Part shown: one piece after another, positions 1 to 5,268 of the stretch
Numbering within the stretch: the stretch's first letter is position 1
Layout: every line of letters begins with the position of its first letter
Origin: Acidobacteriota bacterium
GTDB taxonomy: Bacteria; Acidobacteriota; Terriglobia; Terriglobales; Acidobacteriaceae
NCBI GenBank assembly: GCA_021779695.1
Contig: JAJYAE010000126.1
Coordinates: 1 to 11,838, forward strand
DNA: 11,838 bases
Reading direction: 5' to 3'
Notes under the pieces: generated by a model
Database searches by the model: none
Told to the model about the DNA's origin: nothing
What the model saw: only the letters and a program-made list of their open reading frames with translations
Made by a program: the position numbers and the translations under genes

Positions 1-167
1 ACCATTTCCGTCAGCTTGCCCGCAAGAATCGACTCGTGGGGCAGATGACTCTGTTGAATCTGGATTTCAAACCATCCGCGGAACGGCTGGAAGAACTTGA
101 GGAATCCGAACAAGAACATCAGGACTCCCAGGAACAGCGATAAAGGCTTGATTAGGCGATGAGCCAT
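1..167 (-). CDS. DoxX-like small membrane protein, N-terminal part (cut by window edge)
   Basis: Fifty-five complete codons are visible, starting at the ATG at 167-165 and running off the left edge. The start is supported by a strong GGAGG ribosome binding site a few bases upstream on this strand (TGGAGGAAGAAA then ATG). The protein begins MAHRLIKPLSLFLGVL, and residues about 7-28 form a hydrophobic membrane segment rich in Leu, Phe and Gly (FLGVLMFLFGFLKFF), followed by a polar stretch ending in LAGKLTEM. The pattern of an early helix with FGxLKFFxPF resembles DoxX-like inner-membrane proteins of unknown substrate, but the fragment is short, so the family name is inference. The gene is divergent from the TetR-family regulator at 271-852 and shares its operator-bearing control region, so it is the likely regulated target. 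The rest of the gene cannot be judged. Confidence 0.6.
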   Translation of the reverse strand, partial: MAHRLIKPLSLFLGVLMFLFGFLKFFQPFRGWFEIQIQQSHLPHESILAGKLTEM

Positions 168-206
168 TTTCTTCCTCCACTGTCGAGATTTTCTAGCCTG
201 CTTATC

Positions 207-226
207 GAGACAGACAAGTCTGTCTC
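207..226. promoter_or_regulatory. TetR-type operator 1 (perfect palindrome)
   Basis: GAGACAGAC, two bases (AA), then GTCTGTCTC: a perfect inverted repeat with 9-bp arms. Its core AGACAGAC-N2-GTCTGTCT is shared exactly with the palindrome at 244-261. It lies in the leader of the leftward gene, next to a TetR-family gene. Palindromes of this size are typical TetR-family dimer sites, so binding by the neighbouring regulator is the natural inference. Confidence 0.75.
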
Positions 227-238
227 AGATTCTTCATC

Positions 239-269
239 AGTATAGACAGACTGGTCTGTCTTCTGTCAA
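239..269 (-). promoter_or_regulatory. candidate sigma-70 promoter for the leftward membrane gene
   Basis: On the minus strand a perfect -35 box TTGACA (269-264) is followed by TATACT (244-239), one change from the -10 consensus. The spacer is 19 bp, longer than the ideal 17. The palindrome at 244-261 fills the spacer, the standard position for a repressor that blocks RNA polymerase. Transcription would begin near 232, giving a leader of about 65 nt that includes the other palindrome. This is a sequence match only. Confidence 0.5.
244..261. promoter_or_regulatory. TetR-type operator 2 (perfect palindrome)
   Basis: AGACAGAC, TG, GTCTGTCT: 8-bp arms with a 2-bp centre, the same arms as the palindrome at 207-226. 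The two centres are 36 bp apart. This copy lies between the -35 and -10 boxes of the candidate leftward promoter and ends 9 bp before the regulator's start codon, so a bound repressor could shut off both divergent genes. Confidence 0.78.
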
Positions 270-270
270 G

Positions 271-852
271 ATGAATTCGATGGAGACTCAAAAGCAATCC
301 GATCCGCGAAAAAGAATTCTGGAGGTGGCTGACCGACTCTTCTACACAGAGGGGGTCCGCGCGACTGGCACCGAGAAGATCATGTCCATCGCCGAAGTCG
401 CAAAGGCGACGTTTTATCGGCATTTCGAAAGCAAGGATGCCCTCGTGCTCGCCTACCTCGCAAACCGCGATCAAGCTCTTTGGGACTATCTCTCTCAGCC
501 CACTCCCCCAAAGAATCTGCGCGCGGCTCTGATCAAATTCGAGCAAATGGCGAACTGGCCCGAAATAATCGGCTGCCCATTCCTGCGGATCGCATCCGAA
601 TATCCGGATACTGCGCACCCGTTCCATCACGTTGCGATCCAACACCAAAATAAGATTGTTGACTATCTAACCGACCTGCTTGAGTCCTTCGCAATCGACA
701 AAAGAGCGGCGGCAATGGCGATACTGAGCGTCATCGATGGCGCCTTCTCCCTTCGAATGCTCTATGGGAATTCGAAGGTGGTTCCGATTCTCTCGCCCGC
801 CGAGGCCGTACTCAAGAGCTATCAGAGCGCGCGAACTCAACGCCGCAGATGA
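271..852 (+). CDS. TetR/AcrR-family transcriptional regulator
   Basis: A 193-residue protein of normal TetR length. Residues about 14-62 form the DNA-binding domain: RKRILEVADRLFYTEGVRAT is helix 1 and its turn, IAEVAKATFYRHF (40-52) is the helix-turn-helix with the conserved TFYRHF-SKD ending. The C-terminal part carries GCPFLRIASEYPD (101-113), a hallmark of a common TetR ligand-domain subgroup; the ligand is unknown. It should be a cytoplasmic homodimer that represses transcription until it binds a small molecule. It is divergent from the membrane gene at 1-167, and two matching palindromes lie in between, so autoregulation plus control of the neighbour is likely. The start is uncertain: no good ribosome binding site precedes the ATG at 271, and an ATG at 280 is possible; both lie before the domain. 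A possible -10 (TATAGA, 241-246) overlaps operator 2, but I see no matching -35. Confidence 0.93.
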   Translation: MNSMETQKQSDPRKRILEVADRLFYTEGVRATGTEKIMSIAEVAKATFYRHFESKDALVLAYLANRDQALWDYLSQPTPPKNLRAALIKFEQMANWPEIIGCPFLRIASEYPDTAHPFHHVAIQHQNKIVDYLTDLLESFAIDKRAAAMAILSVIDGAFSLRMLYGNSKVVPILSPAEAVLKSYQSARTQRRR

Positions 853-1186
853 TGGGGCTGTCCCCATGGAAGCCAAATCTCCTCATAGGCACGTTATGCA
901 GGAACCGTCTGGATTCATGCAATATCGCCAAAGCGCACTGACGAATTGGGATACCAGCCACAGCCCTAAAGTCGCCTACGCGTACTTGTGGCGCCCGGGA
1001 CAGTTTCCGAGGAAAAGTCTCCGGATCGCTAAACGGGAAGTCGGTCCTGCGCCAGCTTTCCTGGAGTAGGGCCGCCGGACTGGGGAATCCTGAAGTAGAG
1101 CCCGTTTTCAGTACCCATCCGGTCCGGCGTGCACAAAGCGTGGTGGATTAGTGGTTTGGCCGGTTAACAGCCCAACGCACTCATCC
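853..1186. other. non-coding gap between convergent genes, with short repeats
   Basis: No open frame here has a start signal or recognisable protein. Right after the regulator's stop is a small inverted repeat ATGGGG-CTGT-CCCCAT (852-867) without a T-run, so a poor terminator. Further on are a near-duplicate CCTGGAGTAGGGCC (1060-1073) / CCTGAAGTAGAGCC (1089-1102), an inverted pair CGCCGGAC (1073-1080) / GTCCGGCG (1122-1129), and a second pair AAACGGG (1031-1037) / CCCGTTT (1101-1107). These may be remnants of a decayed element, but nothing identifies it. Confidence 0.5.
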
Positions 1187-1220
1187 AAAATGCCTCCTCA
1201 CTGGAAATGCAGTTAGGCAT
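1187..1220 (-). terminator. probable Rho-independent terminator of the SRAP gene
   Basis: Read on the minus strand, 11 nt after the SRAP stop codon, ATGCCT pairs with AGGCAT (1220-1215 with 1195-1190) and an inner ACTG pairs with CAGT around a 6-nt loop. A run of four T follows the stem (1190-1187). The internal bulge is asymmetric (1 and 4 nt) and the T-run is short, so it is a modest terminator. There is no T-run on the other side, so it would not serve the TetR gene. Confidence 0.5.
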
Positions 1221-1230
1221 CGATCTTTAG

Positions 1231-1869
1231 TCATTCTCCAGTATCAAACAGCAACCCTTGTTCCGGCTTTTTCTTCTCCAGAAGCTCTGCCTTCAGATCT
1301 TCGCCGGGCAGGATGCGGAGTAGATGCACCGGAGGCCGCGGTGACGACGCAAGGTACTCTGCGTATTCGTGCGGAGCGATGATCTCCGGCTGGCGGTCGT
1401 GAATCGGCCGCATGGTTTCGTTGGCTTCGCCGGTGAGGATGGAGAAGGTCTGTTCCCACTCACCCGTGCGCGGATTGTGCCACGGAGACCAGAGGCCCGC
1501 CATGCCGAACAGCCCGCCGTGCACGGTGAACTGGTACTTCGCCTTTGTGCGTGAAGCACCGTGGGTCCACTCGAAAAAAGCATCGGCCGGCACGATGCAG
1601 CGCCGCTCGCGAAAAGCTTCCTGCCAGAAGCGGGATCGCTCGACACCTTCTGAGCGCGTGTTGAACGCGAAGCGGTCCGGAAGCTTGAACCCCCAGCGCA
1701 TCGGTGCGATCCGTCGTTCGCCCTCCGGTGTGAGATAGACAACCGGTTGCACAGAGCCTGGCGTGATGTCATCCTCCGGCTCGATCTCCAGTTCTTCAAG
1801 GCCATGGTCAACCTCGAGGAGTCCGGCGATCTTTTCCTTGGTCGAACGGCGACGATAGCGGCCACACAT
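1231..1869 (-). CDS. SRAP-family abasic-site protein (YedK/HMCES type, SOS response-associated peptidase)
   Basis: A 212-residue protein starting MCGRY, the invariant SRAP N-terminus. After Met removal Cys2 becomes the terminal residue that, in YedK and HMCES, forms a stable thiazolidine link to abasic sites in single-stranded DNA and protects them from cleavage. The other active-site residues are present: Asn70 (in FNTRSE), Glu100 (FFEW) and His157 (RPIHDRQP), with the expected spacing. WGF (59-61) and FGMAGLW (121-127) are also family-typical. Length is normal, with a short charged tail. The gene is divergent from the imuA-imuB-dnaE2 operon, fitting a shared damage-response role; SRAP genes are widely found near SOS and translesion genes. 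I chose the ATG at 1869 because Cys2 must be terminal, although the best ribosome binding site points to a TTG 18 nt upstream. An imperfect terminator follows the stop. Confidence 0.95.
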   Translation of the reverse strand: MCGRYRRRSTKEKIAGLLEVDHGLEELEIEPEDDITPGSVQPVVYLTPEGERRIAPMRWGFKLPDRFAFNTRSEGVERSRFWQEAFRERRCIVPADAFFEWTHGASRTKAKYQFTVHGGLFGMAGLWSPWHNPRTGEWEQTFSILTGEANETMRPIHDRQPEIIAPHEYAEYLASSPRPPVHLLRILPGEDLKAELLEKKKPEQGLLFDTGE

Positions 1870-1875
1870 AAGGCC

Positions 1876-1881
1876 AGTGTA
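1876..1881 (-). promoter_or_regulatory. candidate -10 box placed for a leaderless SRAP transcript
   Basis: TACACT on the minus strand ends 6 nt before the ATG of the SRAP gene, so transcription would start at or next to the start codon. That geometry (TANNNT then ATG) is typical of leaderless genes and would explain the lack of a ribosome binding site before the ATG. No convincing -35 box lies at the right distance, so this stays weak. Confidence 0.3.
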
Positions 1882-1884
1882 GCC

Positions 1885-1898
1885 CAACTTTATTCCTC
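1885..1898 (-). promoter_or_regulatory. ribosome binding site facing an alternative TTG start of SRAP
   Basis: On the minus strand GAGGA (1898-1894) is spaced 6 nt from a TTG (1887-1885) in frame with the SRAP gene. Starting there would add six residues (MGYTGL) in front of MCGRY and hide the catalytic Cys2. It is therefore either unused, coincidental, or used for a precursor needing processing. Confidence 0.35.
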
Positions 1899-1923
1899 AT
1901 CTTTTCAGCAAATTAGAGGAAAT

Positions 1924-1943
1924 CTGCCGCAAAAGCGGTGCAG
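1924..1943. promoter_or_regulatory. bulged stem-loop in the SRAP/imuA divergent control region
   Basis: CTGCCGC pairs with GCGG-TG-CAG around an AAAA loop: a 7-bp stem with a 2-nt bulge. It lies 53 nt before the imuA start, between the divergent genes, so it could be an imperfect operator or a leader hairpin. There is no T-run, so not a terminator. I recognise no known LexA box of the proteobacterial or Gram-positive type in this gap. Confidence 0.3.
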
Positions 1944-1969
1944 ACAGGGTTGCATGGAAGAGCAGAAAA

Positions 1970-1988
1970 GGCGAATATATGGCGAATA
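1970..1988. repeat. 8-bp direct repeat with 11-bp period just before imuA
   Basis: GGCGAATA occurs at 1970-1977 and again at 1981-1988, separated by TAT, ending 7 nt before the imuA ATG. The 11-bp period puts both copies on the same helix face, as in direct-repeat operators such as alphaproteobacterial LexA sites (GTTC-N7-GTTC), although the bases differ. Its role is inferred from position only. Confidence 0.4.
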
Positions 1989-1995
1989 CGAGACC

Positions 1996-3027
1996 ATGGC
2001 AACCGCATCCACCATCCGCCGCGAGATCGAATTAGCCCTGGCCGGCCGGATTCCGGCTGCCCTGACCCCGCAGCCCAGGACCATCCGGCCGGTGTGGCCC
2101 ACAGGGATTGCGATTGTAGATGAACTGCTAGGCGGCGGCCTGCCGGTTGGCGCCATCACGGAGATGGCTGGGCCGGAGTGTTCCGGGCGCACAACACTCG
2201 CGCTTTCGTTCCTAGGTGCCTGCACACGCGCGGGGCGCATCTGCGCATGGGTCGATGTGTCCGACACGTTGAGTCCGGAGGCAGCGGCTGCAGCAGGCGT
2301 TCAACTGGATCGCCTGCTTTGGGTGCGCTGTGGGGTAGAGCCGCGACCGAAACAAGAACCACAGCGGAGCTTTCGCTTGCCTGCACAACTCCTGACGCCA
2401 GCTGCGCCCATAAAAGGGCTGCATGGGGGCGGATGTGGCGGCCATCCGCGCACAGAGACGAAGGGACTTGCCGGAGCCGTCAGTACACTCCTCAATCCAG
2501 TCAGCATCGCGCCGCGCTGCGCGGAACCGCAGCCACGCGCAAAGCCTGAGCGTGAAGAGATTCCGCGCGGGACGATTCCACCGGCTGGAGCATCGGCGAG
2601 TAAGCCGCAACCACACAAGCCATGGCCTCGCATGGAGCACGCTCTGCGCGCTGCGGATCTGCTGCTGCAGACCGGCGGCTTTGCTGTCGTTGTGCTCGAT
2701 ATGGGGAGTCTCATGCCCGACTCGGCGTTACGCGTGCCGCTGGCTACATGGTTCCGCTATAGGGCAGCGGCAGAGCGCACGCAGGCCAGCGTCGTTTTGC
2801 TAACGCAAACCACCTGCGCCAAGAGCAGCGCGGGACTCGTACTCAAGATGCAAAAGGCCGCGACAATCAACGACGAATCGACCGTCTTCACAGGCCTTGC
2901 ATGCCGTGTCGAGGTCACGCGCGAGCGTTTTCAGCCGACGGGTAAGGTCATTCCACTCCGTAAACCACCGGCACGTGAGAACGCCGCAGGCTGGCAGGCA
3001 CGTAGCGCGTGGGCAGGTGCGCGATGA
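1996..3027 (+). CDS. imuA: ImuA-like RecA-related mutasome protein
   Basis: A 343-residue protein that opens the imuA-imuB-dnaE2 operon. The N-terminus (TIRREIELALAGRIPAALTP) leads into a RecA-like core: PTGIAIVDELLGGGLPVGAI (35-54), a P-loop-like GPECSGRTTL (59-68), and a Walker B-like hydrophobic strand FAVVVLD (229-235), followed by VVLLTQTT (266-273). ImuA is a RecA-fold partner of ImuB and DnaE2 in damage-induced mutagenesis. Two oddities: the P-loop lysine is arginine, and residues about 113-212 form a Pro/Gly/Arg-rich, probably disordered insertion between the Walker A and B regions. I chose the ATG at 1996 because it sits close to the conserved domain; the open frame extends further up but would overlap SRAP antisense, and an ATG at 1954 with a weak AGGG is an alternative. 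The stop overlaps the imuB start by 4 nt. Confidence 0.88.
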   Translation: MATASTIRREIELALAGRIPAALTPQPRTIRPVWPTGIAIVDELLGGGLPVGAITEMAGPECSGRTTLALSFLGACTRAGRICAWVDVSDTLSPEAAAAAGVQLDRLLWVRCGVEPRPKQEPQRSFRLPAQLLTPAAPIKGLHGGGCGGHPRTETKGLAGAVSTLLNPVSIAPRCAEPQPRAKPEREEIPRGTIPPAGASASKPQPHKPWPRMEHALRAADLLLQTGGFAVVVLDMGSLMPDSALRVPLATWFRYRAAAERTQASVVLLTQTTCAKSSAGLVLKMQKAATINDESTVFTGLACRVEVTRERFQPTGKVIPLRKPPARENAAGWQARSAWAGAR

Positions 3028-4538
3028 AGCCGCACGAACTCTACGCCTGCATCGTGGTGCGCGAGTTTCCCGCACAGGCCATGCTGCGCCTGCGCCCAGA
3101 ACTGCGCGCAGAGCCTTGTGCGATCCTCGACGGTACACCGCCGCTTGAGACTGTCTGTGCGATGAACAGGCTGGCTCAGCGGATTGGAATTGCAGCGGGC
3201 ATGACGCGCGTCGAGGCTGAGACATTTCCGGCGACGCTGCTCACGCGCTCACGGATTGAAGAAAAAAGCGCGCGTTCGGCGTTGCTGGCCTGCGCAGCCC
3301 AGTTCACGCCGCGCGTCGAAGAGTGCGGACGCGGCAGCATCTATCTCGCGGTCCTTGATATCGCCGGAACCGGTCAGCTCTTTGGCCCCCCGGCCAAACT
3401 TGCAGTGAGTCTCATCGAGCGCTTGCGCACGGTGGGACTAGCTGCTGCAATTGCCATTGCTGGCAGTTTTCAAGCGGCGCGCTGTCTTGCCCTCGCACGC
3501 AACTCCGGCTTCTGTGTCGTACCTGCGGGACAGGAACGCGCAGCCCTTGCGCCGTTGCCACTTTCCGTTCTCGATCTCACAGAACAGCAGGCCGATACCT
3601 TTGCCACATGGGGCATTCGCACGCTTGGAGATTTTGCAGATCTGCCTGAAGCTTCGCTTGTAGCGCGCATGGGCCAGGAGGCCAAACGCCTGCGGCAGAT
3701 CGCGCTTGGTACGGCACCACATCTCTTGGTTCCGCTCGAAGAGGAACTGGCACTTGAAGAAGGCATCGACCTCGATACGCCGGTGGAGCTGCTCGACTCA
3801 TTGCTCTTCGTCCTGCGCGTGCTTCTCGAACAGTTGATTGCACGCGCCGCAAATCACCTGGTCACGCTTGCCGCAGTCATCGTCGCGCTCCGGCTCGACG
3901 GCGGAATGGAGTACAGGCGTACGGTTCGTCCCGCGCTCGCAGGCAATGAATTGCAACTCTGGATGAAACTTCTGCAGCTTGATCTGGCCGCGCATCCACC
4001 GCAGGCGGCGATCCTTGCAGTGACACTGACGGCGGAAACAGGCAGCCGCAGCAAGGTACAGCTTGGTCTGTTTTCGCCGCAGGCCCCGGAGCCAGATCGG
4101 CTCGACATAACACTCGCTCGGTTGCGCTCGATCGTTGGCGAGGACAGCGTCGGCATGCCCGTGCTCAAAGACACACACCGGGCTGGCAGCTTCGAGGTCG
4201 CGCCTTTTCGCGTTGTGACTGTCAGCAATGAGGCTACGTCCTGTAGCAGCGAACTACGGCCAACACGCGGCGCGCTGCGCATGTTGCGTCCGGCAGAGCC
4301 GCTGAGCGTCACCCTGCGCGGCAAGTCGCCTGTGAACTTCTCCTTTCGCGGGACCGTCTATGCCATCGAGCGCGCCTACGGACCGTGGATTGCGAGCGGC
4401 GCGTGGTGGAGCCCGACGCTCTGGGCTGACCAGCAGTGGGACGCCATTGCACGCAGCGCCGCCGGAGAATCGCTCTACTGTTGCCTTGTGTTTGAGCCTC
4501 TTGAGAAGTGCTGGAAGATGGTAGGGCTGTATGACTGA
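3024..4538 (+). CDS. imuB: ImuB, catalytically inactive Y-family polymerase-like clamp adaptor
   Basis: A 504-residue protein of normal ImuB length. It has the Y-family layout, but the metal-binding acids are absent: the first motif reads LYACIVVREFPAQA rather than LDMDAFF, and the S-D-E motif is replaced by ECGRGSIYLAVLDIAGTG (100-117), whose LDIxGxxxLFG ending is an ImuB signature. A helix-hairpin-helix-like stretch follows (WGIRTLGDFADLP, 196-208), then the little-finger region. QLGLF (346-350) fits the beta-clamp binding motif. The C-terminus, GPWIASGAWW (453-462) to WKMVGLYD, matches the ImuB tail domain. Its role is to bring DnaE2 and ImuA to the sliding clamp at stalled forks, not to synthesise DNA. 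The ATG at 3024 overlaps the imuA stop (ATGA) with a GGGCAGGTG binding site upstream; a GTG at 3009 is less likely. It overlaps dnaE2 by 8 nt. Confidence 0.93.
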   Translation: MKPHELYACIVVREFPAQAMLRLRPELRAEPCAILDGTPPLETVCAMNRLAQRIGIAAGMTRVEAETFPATLLTRSRIEEKSARSALLACAAQFTPRVEECGRGSIYLAVLDIAGTGQLFGPPAKLAVSLIERLRTVGLAAAIAIAGSFQAARCLALARNSGFCVVPAGQERAALAPLPLSVLDLTEQQADTFATWGIRTLGDFADLPEASLVARMGQEAKRLRQIALGTAPHLLVPLEEELALEEGIDLDTPVELLDSLLFVLRVLLEQLIARAANHLVTLAAVIVALRLDGGMEYRRTVRPALAGNELQLWMKLLQLDLAAHPPQAAILAVTLTAETGSRSKVQLGLFSPQAPEPDRLDITLARLRSIVGEDSVGMPVLKDTHRAGSFEVAPFRVVTVSNEATSCSSELRPTRGALRMLRPAEPLSVTLRGKSPVNFSFRGTVYAIERAYGPWIASGAWWSPTLWADQQWDAIARSAAGESLYCCLVFEPLEKCWKMVGLYD

Positions 4539-5268
4539 TGGCTATATAGAACTGCATGCAGCCAGTGCCTTCAGTTTCCTGGAAGGCGCCTCGCAGCCCG
4601 AAGACCTCATCGAGCGCGCCGCCGAACTGCAAATGCCGGCAATCGCGCTGCTAGACCGCAACGGCATCTACGGCGCTGCACGTTTTCACACCGCCGCCGT
4701 CCGTGCAGGTGTCGCCGCACATATCGGTGCAGAGATTGCTGTTGCCGACTTTGGCCCGCGCATGATGCCCGCTGCGTGGCTCCCCATGCAGCGGATTTCA
4801 GAACCCTCACGCCTGCCGCTCCTCTGCACATTTCGAACCGGCTACCAGAACCTCTGCCAGCTCATCACGACCTTCAAGCTGCGCGAGCCGAACAAGGGCG
4901 AAGGCGCGGCAACGTTGGACGATCTGGAGCAGTACGCCGAAGGCCTTGTCTGCCTGACCGGAGGCGACGAAGGACCATTGGCTGCGGCGTTGATGGGTGG
5001 TGGAGAAGAAGCAGGCCGCAGGCTCGTGGATCAGTTGATTGCGATCTACGGGCATGAGAACGTGTATATCGAGCTGCAACGTCACCATGAACGCGAGGAA
5101 GAATGGCGCAACCAGCCGCATTACGCATTGCGCGATCACTGCGCCTACCCGTGCTGGCAACCAATGGCGTGCGCTACGCCAAGGCCTACGACCGCGAGAT
5201 CCTCGACATCTTCACTGCAATTAGCCATCAAACCCAGTTGGATCGTGCCGGACGCCTGCTTACGTTGA
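4531..5268 (+). CDS. dnaE2: DnaE2 N-terminal part (PHP domain), in frame only to about 5115
   Basis: This is the 5' end of an error-prone C-family DNA polymerase gene. Residues 1-195 match the PHP domain of DnaE2: YIELHAASAFSFLEGAS near the N-terminus, IALLDRNGIYGAARF, then ELQRHHEREEEWRNQ. After codon 195 the frame is lost, and the last 50 residues to the stop at 5268 are out-of-frame sequence. The true continuation (AALRIARSLRLPVLATNGV) is one base back, in the frame of 5103-7748. The PHP motifs are degenerate: the usual H-x-H reads HAA, and TDHDG reads LDRNG, so metal-dependent activity in this domain is unlikely. The ATG overlaps the imuB stop by 8 nt (ATGACTGA) with AGGG 4 nt upstream, pointing to coupled translation. 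As written the product would be truncated, so treat this and the next entry as one interrupted gene. Confidence 0.88.
   Translation: MTDGYIELHAASAFSFLEGASQPEDLIERAAELQMPAIALLDRNGIYGAARFHTAAVRAGVAAHIGAEIAVADFGPRMMPAAWLPMQRISEPSRLPLLCTFRTGYQNLCQLITTFKLREPNKGEGAATLDDLEQYAEGLVCLTGGDEGPLAAALMGGGEEAGRRLVDQLIAIYGHENVYIELQRHHEREEEWRNQPHYALRDHCAYPCWQPMACATPRPTTARSSTSSLQLAIKPSWIVPDACLR
5095..5105 (+). promoter_or_regulatory. internal ribosome binding site and ATG at the dnaE2 break
   Basis: GAGGA (5095-5099) stands 3 nt before an ATG (5103-5105) in the frame that carries the rest of dnaE2. A ribosome could in principle start here and make an 881-residue polymerase without most of the PHP domain. It may simply be a chance match within the EREEEW codons, as spacing is short. 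Confidence 0.3.

Noticed and set aside
852..867. Terminator for the TetR gene (ATGGGG-CTGT-CCCCAT)
   Set aside because: The stem is only 6 bp and no T-run follows.
737..1069. 110-codon open frame overlapping the TetR 3' end
   Set aside because: Out of frame with the regulator for its first third, no ribosome binding site, no recognisable domain; a composition-driven shadow.
1161..1180. Integron attC-like core (GTTAACA...GCCCAAC)
   Set aside because: GCCCAAC fits the attC core pattern, but the partner GTTAACA does not fit GTTRRRY, there is only one copy, and no integrase or cassette structure.
1747..1995. N-terminal extension of ImuA by the longer open frame (83 extra residues)
   Set aside because: It would run antisense through the start of the SRAP gene, has no ribosome binding site, and does not look like protein; ImuA homology starts just after the ATG at 1996.
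5110..5120. Programmed -1 ribosomal frameshift in dnaE2
   Set aside because: The sequence CAACCAGCCGC has no slippery X-XXY-YYZ heptamer and I see no obvious downstream stimulatory hairpin; a missing base is simpler.
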